Source: Rhabdophis nuchalis
Taxonomy: Eukaryota > Chordata > Lepidosauria > Squamata > Natricidae
NCBI GenBank assembly: GCA_039707465.1
Contig: CM077647.1
Location: forward strand, 116,686,610-116,750,609
Direction: 5' to 3'
Length of the DNA: 64,000 bases
Notes under the pieces: generated by a model
What the model saw: only the letters and a program-made list of their open reading frames with translations
What the model was told of the DNA's origin: nothing
Database searches by the model: none
Position numbers and translations under genes: made by a program
Part shown: piece after piece, positions 33,771 to 42,663 of the stretch
Layout: each line of letters opens with the position of its first letter
Position numbering within the stretch: the stretch's first letter is position 1

Positions 33771-33991
33771 GGTTGGGGCTTATATGGTGGTTGGGTGTAT
33801 GTGTGCAGGTGTAGATCTACACACAGATTGGTTGGCCATTTAACCAGACTGGGCCACAGCAACGCGTGGCCGGGTATAGCTAGTATCTGATAAAATTCAA
33901 ATTAGTTTTTAAAAACCTAGAAATCTATTAAGTTGTCAGTTCTGAGAAAACACAAGGAGGCCTGTGTTATTGTAACTTGGCTTCGCTCATC

Positions 33992-34009
33992 AAAAAGCAA
34001 AATTCAGGG
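33992..34009. repeat. Target-site duplication of the ORF1-only element (left copy)
   Basis: AAAAAGCAAAATTCAGGG occurs here and again at 35991-36008 with no mismatch, bracketing the retroelement at 34010-35990. The 18-bp length and A-rich left side fit L1-type target-primed reverse transcription. Confidence 0.93.
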
Positions 34010-35990
34010 CTTCCGGTTCCGGCTCCGGCGGCGACGGGCGAACTTAGGGTTCGCTCGCCGCTTTGATCCTTTTCCTGCCCCCCCACGGGGGCGAGAAGCC
34101 CCTTGTTTGGGGCTTCTCCCGTAAAGCCGGCTCGACAGGGAAGCCCCCCCCCCCGCGGCAGTGGGGAGAGCGACCCTGCTCCTCGGCTTAGGCGGAAGAG
34201 GACATGCTGCGGGGGGTCTTCCCTTCGCCAAAGTTTGGCGGCACCATTTAATTCTATGAAGAGAGAAGATCGGAAGAGTCGGGAGGCTTTTCGGGACCTC
34301 AGCTGCGAGCGGAGAGTGAGCGTTTAAAACTTTTTTTTGTGTACTGTCAGCCGGGCTGAAAGGGACTGGAGGGGGGCGTTTGTTTCTAAAAAAAACCCCT
34401 TGGACTAAAAGCGGCACTCGGAAATGCCTCGTTGAGAGGAATCGGAAACTTTTAATCTGGATGGTCTCTAACAAGGGAAAGTACTTTGTGGCTTGTTTGC
34501 AATTATGTCTCGAGGTCTGGCTGAAACAGTTTCTTTTTTGCTTTTTAACCGCTTTCTCCCTCGGGCTCTGAGTTTGGGCGGAAAATGGCTTCTCTTTGTC
34601 CCCGACTGACTATGACCTATGGAAAATTACCAGTGTCTCTTTGCGACTTGGACTTCCTCTAATTATTGATGAAGAATTTTCTTTTTTTGGATTTGTGTTT
34701 TCCTTTCTGGATTGCCTTCGTTATTATACCTATGGAGTTGGAAAAGCGTTTCTCTGTTGGTTTCTGAATTTTGCAGCTGTACAACTTTGAGAACTCTGGA
34801 CTCCTGATCTGCCTTACCAGCCCCACCCTAAAAACGCCATTTTACTGGCACGGATTTTAATAGCTAAACATGGCACAAGAAGCAACGCTCGCAAGCCTTG
34901 AACAAAGAATGACTGCCCTTGAAACTGTTATACAAAATTTGGTATCAGAAATTAAGGCTCAGAGGGCAGAAAATGTCAACTTTAAAAAGGAATTATTGGA
35001 CACTCGAAAACAAGTGCTTGAGAATACACAGAAGAATGAAGAATTGAAAGGGGGGCTGGAGGGGGCTAAGGGAGAGATTAAAAATGTTTCTAATGAGGTT
35101 GTGGAAATAAATGCGCATGTGACTAGGATTGATTTGGAAAGGATGACATATTTTTTGAGATTCCAGAATGTTTCTGAGATGGATGGTGAATGTCTCCCTG
35201 ATCTTATGAGTACAATTATTGCAGACTATTTACATAAACCTAAAGATGAGATCAGAGGGGACATTGACCTAGTCTACAGAATAAATTCTGCATATGCTAG
35301 GATGAATGAAGTACCCAGAGAGATACATGTAAAATTTGTTAGAAGGTCAACCAGAGAGGAAATCTTGAAGGCGCAAAGAGGGAGTCCTATGATTTACCAA
35401 CAAAAGGAGATTACCATCTTGAAGCAGATTCCAAGAAAAGTTAGAGAAGCCAGAAGGAAATTTTCCTTCTTGTCTAAAACATTGTTTGATCATGGGATCT
35501 GGTTCAAGTGGGTGATACCCGAAGGGATGCTGGTGTTCTGGGAAGGAGGTAGAGTAAAGATTAAAACAGTTGCTGAGGCGGAAGCCTTTCTTAAAAAACA
35601 TTCCTCTGTCCTGGGAGAAGATCCAGGGGGGGCAGGGGGAGCCATGGCCCCGCCCGCTGGGGGCCCGGGGGAGAAGGGGGAAGATACAATTGCCAAGAGA
35701 CTTAGATCTAAAAAATAACTTTGCCCTGGTTTTTCTTTTGAGTAATATTGTATGATATTTGTAATCTGGATTTTTGCAATTGACTGACAGTATATAACTG
35801 AAAAATTTAGGAATATGTACTTGCTCCCAGCTTGTAGTGTTATGTGAAATGTTTCTTTTCTTTCTTTTTAATAATGTAATTTGAGGTTCCGGAGGAGCCG
35901 ACGACTTTGACGTGACCACTCTCAAAATTTCTATGTAACCCTTACCCTACCCCACAAAAAATGTAAACTCAATAAAACTTTTTCAATATA
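34010..35990 (+). mobile_element. ORF1-only L1-type retrotransposon (HAL1-like), copy A, intact
   Basis: A complete-looking element of about 1.98 kb. It has a GC-rich 5' UTR beginning CTTCCGGTTCCGGCTCCGGC (34010-34869), a single ORF (34870-35718), about 270 bp of 3' UTR, the polyadenylation signal AATAAA at 35971, and a short A-rich end. It is bracketed by an 18-bp target duplication, so both ends are original. No endonuclease or RT sequence is present: the 3' UTR follows the ORF1 stop directly. Copies B (46422-48459) and C (51644-53670) have the same architecture and similar length, and D (50841-51262) is a truncated copy. The layout parallels mammalian HAL1 elements, which rely on L1 enzymes supplied in trans; that dependence is inferred here. 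Confidence 0.87.
34870..35721 (+). CDS. L1-type ORF1 protein (RNA-binding chaperone), 282 aa, intact
   Basis: The protein matches the L1 ORF1p plan. Residues about 5-90 form a heptad-rich coiled coil (LEQRMTALETVIQNLVSEIK …) that would drive trimerisation. Residues about 94-172 form an RRM-like domain beginning MTYFLRFQNVSE and including PREIHVKFVRRSTREEILKA. Residues about 175-250 are the C-terminal domain (ITILKQIPRKVREARRKFSF … FWEGGRVKIKTVAEAEAFLK). A Gly/Pro-rich linker and a basic tail AKRLRSKK end it. In L1, ORF1p coats its own RNA and acts as a nucleic-acid chaperone in the cytoplasmic RNP. The start ATG follows the long 5' UTR and lacks the short basic N-terminal extension seen in copies B and C. 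The frame has no stop over 282 codons, while its relatives carry frameshifts, so it is either young or under constraint. Confidence 0.88.
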
Positions 35991-36008
35991 AAAAAGCAAA
36001 ATTCAGGG

Positions 36009-36260
36009 TACCAGATTTTATTATAACATATAAACTTTTGTGAACTACAGCTTGCTTCATCGGATGCCTGGAATATCTATTCTTATGTAGGATTCGAAAG
36101 TCTCAAAAGGCCACAGTGTATGGGAATGATACAAAGAGCCCTTGGAAGGCGTTTTAATCCATGTGAGCAAAGTTTGAGATTTCGGGGTGGGTGAGGGGTG
36201 TTGGTTCTGTTTAGGGTCGTAAACAGGCTGTTTCATAAATGTGAACTAAACAAATTCAGA
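36009..36260. other. Unassigned sequence
   Basis: No recognised feature. Confidence 0.5.
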
Positions 36261-36267
36261 TTTTATA

Positions 36268-36660
36268 CAGTGGTGGGATTTAACCAGTTTGCACCTATTT
36301 GGGAGAACCAGTTGTTAACTTTCTAAGCCGTTCAGAGAACTGTTTGTTGGAAGAAATCTCATTTTGTTTTTTCCCACTTTACAAGGCTAATCCTGCGAGG
36401 AAGGCAGGAAGGAAACATTCTGGTGTTGCTTCTAGCCTGATCTTTATTGCACTGCTTATAGAAACTGCCTCTCCGGTTAACCCTTATTACATTGTAACAG
36501 CTAAAACGAAGTGCCCATCAACCTGAGTGATATTGAGTTGGCCACACCCACCCAGCAACATGGGTGAGTATGACCAACTCACCAACTCACTGAGCCCCAG
36601 CTACCCAGCTGGTCATTAGGGCAGAGAACCGATTGTTAAATTATTTGAATCCATCCACTG
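36268..36660. mobile_element. hAT-type MITE (CAGTGGTGGGATT family)
   Basis: Left terminus CAGTGGTGGGATTTAACCAG, right terminus TTGAATCCATCCACTG, giving an imperfect terminal inverted repeat. The interior has a TAACAACTGG/CCAGTTGTTAA-type subterminal inverted pair. The flanking 8-mers (ATTTTATA and GTCTTAGG) do not match, so the insertion is old or one flank changed. No transposase; the 75-codon frame inside is not a gene. Confidence 0.8.
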
Positions 36661-37189
36661 GTCTTAGGCTATTATTTTCCTCCTCAAAATGGCAGAATCC
36701 CATGTTGTCATTTCCAGCAATTGTGCCACCACCATTTTTGAGGGAATGCTAGGCTACACAAAAAGATTTTTGAACCAAAATGGCCACCTTCCTCTTAAAG
36801 CAAATGGGAAACTATACTCTTCTATTGGAACTTCTAAATTATTTTAATTTCATCTGCAGGGATTGGTGTGTGAAAAAGCATTATGGAAGTTAAGAAAAGG
36901 GGAAATTCTGCAATTCTGCTCTCATTCTGTAGAACAAAAGGTACAATAAAGCACCTCATAATAATTGGCTCAATTTAATGGAGATGTGTTAACCTCTTTT
37001 ATCAGAATTCTTTCTTGCTCTCTACAATATGGCCATCTGCTGGATCATAGTAAGTAGTCTAATTCCACAAAAACAAATTCATTTGTTAGATCAGTTCAGA
37101 TTCTTTTCACTCCAGTAGCTGTATTTCACAGAGGCTACCTAGCTGCATTTAGTCCACAAATACGGCCAGGTAGGGGAATGATCTTCTTC
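36661..37189. other. Unassigned sequence
   Basis: No recognised feature. Confidence 0.5.
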
Positions 37190-37197
37190 CCCTATTG

Positions 37198-37529
37198 CAG
37201 TGCTTCTCAATTATTTTCTGTCATGCCCCCCTAGGAAGAAGAAAACATTTCGCGCCCCCCGCGAAAGTCATTTGAATATCAATTGGGTGCACATCCGTTG
37301 GGCAACAAAGTAAGTGTGGACGGACGTCCCACACTAAAGATGGCTCTGACAGGCTCGTGTCACAAGGGTTTTGGACAGCCAATCAGATGCGAGCATCTGA
37401 TTGGATACAGAGACATAAACACGGGGCTTAGCTTGTTATGACAGTGTTTGCCGAGCTCAAATGCGCCCCCCTTTACGGAGCCTCGCACCCCCCCTGGGGG
37501 GGGGGCGCCCCACTATTTGAGAAGCACTG
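37198..37529. mobile_element. hAT-type MITE (CAGTGCTTCTCAA family), perfect TSD
   Basis: Ends CAGTGCTTCTCAATTATTTT and CACTATTTGAGAAGCACTG are inverted repeats. CCCTATTG is duplicated exactly on both sides (37190-37197 and 37530-37537). C-rich and G-rich subterminal blocks mirror each other, and an internal palindrome AATCAGATGCGAGCATCTGATT sits at about 37382. 332 bp, non-coding. Confidence 0.95.
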
Positions 37530-37537
37530 CCCTATTG

Positions 37538-39135
37538 TAACCTGGCATCTAGTATGTAAAGTAAGCTGCTTATGTTTCAGGAGATAAAAAGAACCTCAAC
37601 CTTTAGGGCTATATTCATCGAAGAGCTGCAGCCATTCATATCCCAGTTCTCTTTTAAACTGACAAACAGTAGATATGGGTTTTTACCAATATGACATGTA
37701 AAAGAGTGCTTCCATTTTTTAGACCAAATAACTAGTTTGTGCCAGATGAATAGGTGTTGTTGATCATTTCACAATGGCAGCAATGTCTTAGTCCACTCAC
37801 TGTCCCTTGAGAATCTCTACCTCCTCACCAATCTTTTCCTGTTACTTGTCAGAAATAATATCTGGGTTGGCTAAAGGTACTGTCCAGTTCATCTGCTGAA
37901 TTTCATTTTGTTGTAGACAAACCCCTCCACTCCAATTAGCTATTGTATACTGTTAGTAGGATTCCTTCTGGCCATTGATCCCCGTCTTTCATTTTTTTAA
38001 AAATCTAGTTCATCAGTATAATTATCCAAAAGATTTTTTTTATCTGGCTCAATGATGGAACAATGAAGTGGTAGAATTTTCCCCCATGGCAACATTGACA
38101 AAAATTCTATGATATTCCTCTTAGTAGTCAGTGTAAGAATAGTACAAAAAATAGTTTTTAAAAAGTGTATTCTGGTGCATACACTAGATAGGACACAGAT
38201 GAGACAGTTAAAGAAGCAAGAGAACCCGTCCATTAGAGGCTGTGATAAATGTGGTTCAAATAGTGGCTGGAAGGGCAGGAAAGTGTTATGATCCAGAAAG
38301 GAATTCCTTAAACGAACTACATTTCCAGCTGGTTTACTAGCAGGAGTTGAGCAATTTAAGGCTGCTAAGAAAATCCCTTAATTTCTGTCGATCACCTACA
38401 ATTTTCACCCTTTCCTGATTTTAGAGTTCTCTATCACACTTCTCTTTGTCTCTTCTGCTTTTTGCAAAACAAAACAAATAAATTACATGTTGGGATTTCA
38501 CCTTATAGTGACACTGTTCTGATCTTTTAATATTCCAGATGATGTGTAAATCACTTAAAAAGTACCGGTCCCAGGACTGATGATTGGAAGTCCCATATTC
38601 TACATCTTGGGAGGGGAATATGAAGAACTCCCAATCACCACAGAATAGATAAATTGCACAGGCTTATCAATCACTTTGAATACAGTTGTCTTAAGCCCAG
38701 CACACCTAATTAAAGATACATATCATTGATCAGACTGATTTTTCCAAATAAGTAGAGAAGTTATATAAAGTAAAGTCACATGGTTACAAAAAGATGTTTG
38801 CAATTTGCTAATTCACGCAGATTTCCCAATGGTGAAAATAGCACGGGAAGTAGCAATTTAAAAACAGTAAATAAAACAGCTGGCTATGCAATAGGGAAGC
38901 TCATACATACACAATTTTACTTCCATCTTACAAGGCTCCTTTTGTCTCCTGTTAACTTAGAAATGTTGGATTCTAAACAGATGGTTTTCATGAGTTTTGC
39001 ACTACAAAAGCCATTTCAACTTTAAAAGACAACTTGAAGAATTCTTAATCATAGTTTGTTTCTTGAATCTGGATAGTTTTATTTATCAGTTACACTTTGA
39101 TATTCTCTGGCCTTTGGCATAACAGTTTTAATCCA
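37538..39135. other. Unassigned sequence
   Basis: No recognised gene or repeat family in 1.6 kb; likely unique or decayed sequence. Confidence 0.5.
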
Positions 39136-39138
39136 TGC

Positions 39139-39315
39139 CAAAGGTGCTTTTTCAACAGACAACTGGACTTTCTAATTTTTCGTTGAAGACATTTTGCTTC
39201 TCATCCAAGAAGCTTCTGTGATGAGAAGTGAAAGAAGAAGTGGAAGAAGTGAAACGTCTTCCCAAAAAAAAAAACACCAGAAGGTCCAGTTGTGTCTTGA
39301 AAAAGCATCTTTGGG
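39139..39315. mobile_element. Foldback element (AAAGGTGCTTTTTCAA family), both arms present
   Basis: The left arm AAAGGTGCTTTTTCAACAGA, CAACTGGACTTTCT is mirrored by the right arm AGAAGGTCCAGTTGTGTCTT, GAAAAAGCATCTTTGG. A second inner pair (GACATTTTGCTTCTCATCC and GTGAAACGTCTTCCC) also folds. About 177 bp, non-coding. Related single-arm pieces lie at 11640 and 30497. Confidence 0.75.
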
Positions 39316-39604
39316 ACGACCATGACTTTGTTGACTGAGAATCTCCCCAGACATTCAGTTTTAACCCATGCATTTAGATGGGTGTACAAGATTTCATTAG
39401 GCTGAATTTTCAATTAAATTACTGACAAAAGAGTAACTATAAAACCTATAGTATTAGTAACTACAGTATAATGGCTGCATGTAACTACGGGTAATTTATA
39501 TAGAGACTAGCTATACCCGGCCATGCGTTGCTGTGGCTCAGTCTGGTTAAATGGCCAACCAATCTGTGTGTAGATCTAAACCTGCACACATACACAAAAC
39601 CACC

Positions 39605-39682
39605 ATATAACCCCCAACCTACCTACCTACTGTATTTCTCCCTCTCTATCTATCCCTCTACCTACCTACTGCATTTCTTCCT

Positions 39683-39758
<76 letters not shown>

Positions 39759-40410
39759 TAATCTATCTATCTATCTATCTATCCATCCATCCACCCACCC
39801 ACCCACCCACCCACCTACCTACCTACCTACCTACCTACCTACTGTATTTCCCCCTCTCTATCCCTCTACCTACCTATTGTATTTCTCCCTCTCTCTCTAT
39901 TCCTCTACCTACCTACCTACCTACCTATGGTATTTCTCCCTCTCTGTCTATCCCTCTACTTACCTACCTACTGCATTTCTCCCCCTACCTACCTACCTAC
40001 CTACCTACCTACTTACCTACCTACTGTATTTCTCCCTCTATATCTATCCCCATATCTATCTACCTGCCTACCTACTATATTTCTCCCTCTCTATCTATCC
40101 CTCTACCTACCTACTGTATTTCTCCCTATCTATCCCCCTACCTACCTACCTACCTACCTACCATTTCTTCCTTTCTCCCTCTACCTACCTACCTACCCAC
40201 TGTATTTCTCCCTCTCTATCGATCCCTCTACCTACCTACCTACTGTATTTCTCCCTATCCCCCTACCTACCTACCTACCTACCTACTGTATTTCTCCCTA
40301 TCTATCCACCTACCTGCCTACCTACCTACTTATCTACCTACCATGTTTCTCCCTCTACCTTCCTACTGTATTTCTTCCTCTCTATTTATCACCCTATCTA
40401 CCTACTGTTT

Positions 40411-40471
<61 letters not shown>

Positions 40472-40540
40472 CACCTACCTACCTACCTACCTTATTTCTC
40501 CCTCTCTATCTATCCCTCTATCTACCTACCTACTGTAATA
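39605..40540. repeat. CTAC/CTAT tetranucleotide arrays in Helitron
   Basis: The reverse-complement equivalent of 32613-33770: CTAT runs at about 39682-39782 and 40412-40470, CCAC units at about 39790, and CTAC clusters separated by GTATTTCTCCCTCTC spacers. The 233- and 203-codon frames here translate the repeat and are not genes. Confidence 0.95.
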
Positions 40541-40545
40541 CAATA

Positions 40546-41260
40546 GCAAAGTTGGAAGGGACCTTGGAGGTCATCTAGTCCAACTCCCTGCCTACGCAGG
40601 AAGCTCTATACCCATGATGGCGAATCTATGGCATGGGTGCCACAAGTGGCACATGGAACCATTTCTTAGGCCACGCGAGGCATTGCCCTGTCAGCTTCAG
40701 TGTGTATGTGTGCCCTGGCCAGCTGATTTAGGCCTTCTTTTGAGGCCGTTTTTTGCCCTCTGGAGGTGGGGGAAGGCTGTTTTCACCCTCCCCAGGCTCC
40801 TATAAAGCCTCTGGAGCCTGGGGAGGACGTAAAAAGCATGCCAAATGCAGGGGGTCATGCACATAGCATTATGAATGTGGCACACCTGTGCACATTGCCC
40901 CTGCACTCCCCCTGCTTTTGGCATGCGAGCCAAAAAAGGTTAGCCATCACTGCCCTATACCATTTCAGACAAATGGCTATCCAACATCTTCTTGAAGACT
41001 TCCAGTGTTGGGGCATTCACAACTTCTGGAGGCAAGCTGTTCCACTGGTTAATTGTTCTAACTGTCAGGAAATTTCTCCTCAGTTCTAAGTTGCTTCTCT
41101 CCTTGATTAGTTTCCACCCATTGCTTCTTGTTCTGCCCTCAGGTGCTTTGGAGAAGAGCTTGACTCCCTCGTTTTTGTGGCAAGCCCTGAGATATTGGAA
41201 GGCTGCTATCATGTCTCCCCTAATCCTTCTTTTTATTAAACTGTATTTCTCCCCCCACCT
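40546..41260 (-). pseudogene. CR1 ORF2 C-terminus and 3' UTR split by a MITE, minus strand
   Basis: The minus-strand frame 41275-40955 reads RGDMIAAFQYLRACHKNEGV, KLFSKAPEGRTRSNGWKLIK, NQWNSLPPEVVNAPTLEVFK. The 3' UTR is interrupted by the MITE (40612-40952) at exactly the same word (GGTATAGGG) as in the Helitron at 31054. The terminal AAGTTGGAAGGGACCTTGGA-type end follows at 40550-40610. Confidence 0.88.
40612..40952. mobile_element. 341-bp hAT MITE inside CR1 inside Helitron
   Basis: In plus orientation it runs CCATGATGGCGAATCTATGG … AAAAAAGGTTAGCCATCACTG. The flanks are CTCTATAC (40604-40611) and CCCTATAC (40953-40960), a target duplication with one difference. It is the inverted counterpart of 32199-32539, with identical length and position. 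Confidence 0.92.
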
Positions 41261-41651
41261 CTCTCCATGGGCCACCTGGGAGTTTGCTATCTCAGTGCCT
41301 TTTTGGCCCTAAGAGGCCTCCATACTTTTCTGAGGAAATGACTGTTGGTGGGAGGAGTTACAGGGAGGTGAAAACCTGATCAGTGGGTACATTTTACATT
41401 TGTGTACCTTGCACATGACACACATGTGTTAGGCACAAAATGAGTACGTATTCTATTATCGGAAGTCCTTGTGAACATTGTGTGAAAGTTTGGTGTAAAT
41501 CGGTGCAGTAGTTTTTGATTAGTTGATTTGTACAAACTATTTTACATTTTTATTTCTATATATGAAGGCAGTTGTAGGCTGCCCCCTGGTGGTCATCTAA
41601 TGTGTAAAACTAAAAAGAACAATGAATTTGCTCCGTAGTAACCTATAATTA

Positions 41652-41720
41652 TACAGGTAATCGTTGACTTATGATCACAATTGAGCTCAAAATTTCTGTT
41701 GCTATGTGAAACAGTTGTTA
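41652..41720. mobile_element. Left part of a DNA-transposon MITE, split by an L2 LINE
   Basis: TACAGGTAATCGTTGACTTA then TGATCACAATTGAGCTCAAA through CAGTTGTTA. It resumes at about 46031 with AGTGAGTTTTGCCCCATTTT, so the L2 element at 41721-46030 inserted into it. The TACAGGTA…GACTTA terminus resembles Tigger-like mariner MITEs (inference). Confidence 0.6.
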
Positions 41721-42663
41721 CTGGGACGATCTACGGAGCCGCGTTGCTGAGCTGGGGCGAGCTATTGAGTTGCGGCCATCGGGGAGGCATGGAAACGGAG
41801 GAGAGACTGGATCGGGCCGGGCCGGGCTGGGAGAAGAGCGGCCGGCCCAAGGCCTCTAGGAGGAGGTGAGACTCTTTTTTGGGTGGCGGAAAAGAACGGC
41901 TGGAAGATCTGAACAACATGGCCGTGGCTTATGCATCCTGTGTGACATCATCCACCCACTGGAGCCTCTGGATGGGCCGGATTGGGCCGGAACGGGGGCT
42001 TCGCTGGTTGTGGGGAGGCCGGGCCTGGGAGACGGAAGAGTGGTCGGCCCGAGATCCGAGGCCCGAGGCCTCCAGGAGGAGATGAATCCTGGAGACCAGA
42101 GGAGCTTGGTAATTCTTGGCAGCGGTATGATCGAGGCCTATAAGAACTGGATGATCGAGGCCTATAAGAACTGTTACCCGGGCCTGGCCAGGAGTAGGAG
42201 GAACGTCTTGGCCTGGCCTTTTTTGAGAGGATGCAAGACCAGAAGAGCCCTTTTTAAAATCTGGGCTCCAGAGACTGCCCACTCCCCCCCTCCTCCATCC
42301 CCAACTATTCCCCAAATTATACTCATGACCCCCCCCCCACCCGGACTGACAGACTATTTTAACATCTGCGATGAATTTTAAGACCAAGCCGGACTATATT
42401 TCACTGTGCATGTGAATTATTTAATTATTACTTTTAACATCTATTTTTACCATTCAAATTGCCAACGATGCTCCCCATAATTAACTGTGACCCATTTTAT
42501 ATCTCGTATTTATATTTGTATTATATTTTTATATCTATAGACATATAGTGTCTATGTATTTATATATTTATATTTATATAGTATAATTATGATCATGTAC
42601 TCTAAGGCAGACCTTATGCTACTGTGAGAGTCCCCGCTCTCGCAGGTTTGGCCCTCCTCGTTA

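Larger units (their letters stand above)
31054..33883 (+). mobile_element. Composite non-autonomous Helitron carrying CR1, a MITE and tetranucleotide arrays
   Basis: It starts TCTATATAAATAAAAATG after a host A at 31053. It ends at CTAG (33880-33883), followed by host T. A 6-bp perfect hairpin GGCCAC…GTGGCC (33852-33871) lies 12 nt before the end. These are Helitron termini, shared with 27508-28048 and 39507-41565. The order inside is a conserved 5' region (CGGACCGATTTAAACCAAAC, TTTCACACAATG), a CR1 3' end (31510-31867), a spacer, a second CR1 3' end with a hAT MITE nested in it (31910-32612), then about 1.15 kb of TAGA/TAGG arrays. No Rep/helicase frame exists. Long minus-strand frames (213 and 409 codons) are translations of the simple repeat. 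Confidence 0.88.
39507..41565 (-). mobile_element. Composite non-autonomous Helitron, minus strand
   Basis: On the minus strand the 3' end is the hairpin region GGCCAT…GTGGCT, then GGGTATAG and CTAG (plus 39507-39510), with host T beyond. The 5' end reads about TCATATATAGAAATAAAAATG near 41565. The subterminal text TGCACCGATTTACACCAAAC, TTTCACACAATG matches 31054-33883. Contents in element order: 5' region, CR1 3' end (41260 down to 40546) split by a 341-bp hAT MITE, then TAGG/TAGA arrays. Compared with the copy at 31054 it lacks the extra CR1 copy. No Rep/helicase frame. Confidence 0.85.

Noticed and set aside
32572..33862. Minus-strand open frames of 213 and 409 codons rich in Leu/Ser/Tyr/Pro/Thr
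   Set aside because: They translate TAGA/TAGG tetranucleotide arrays. Period-4 repeats stay open when no stop arises, and there is no domain or complex sequence.
39877..40578. Plus-strand frames of 233 and 203 codons
   Set aside because: Same tetranucleotide arrays in the inverted Helitron; repeat translation only.
41866..42381. 171-codon frame in the L2 5' UTR as a possible ORF1
   Set aside because: It is GC-biased, includes a tandem repeat translated twice and shows no ORF1 motif (zinc finger, RRM or esterase). I treat it as 5' UTR, though an unusual ORF1 cannot be excluded.
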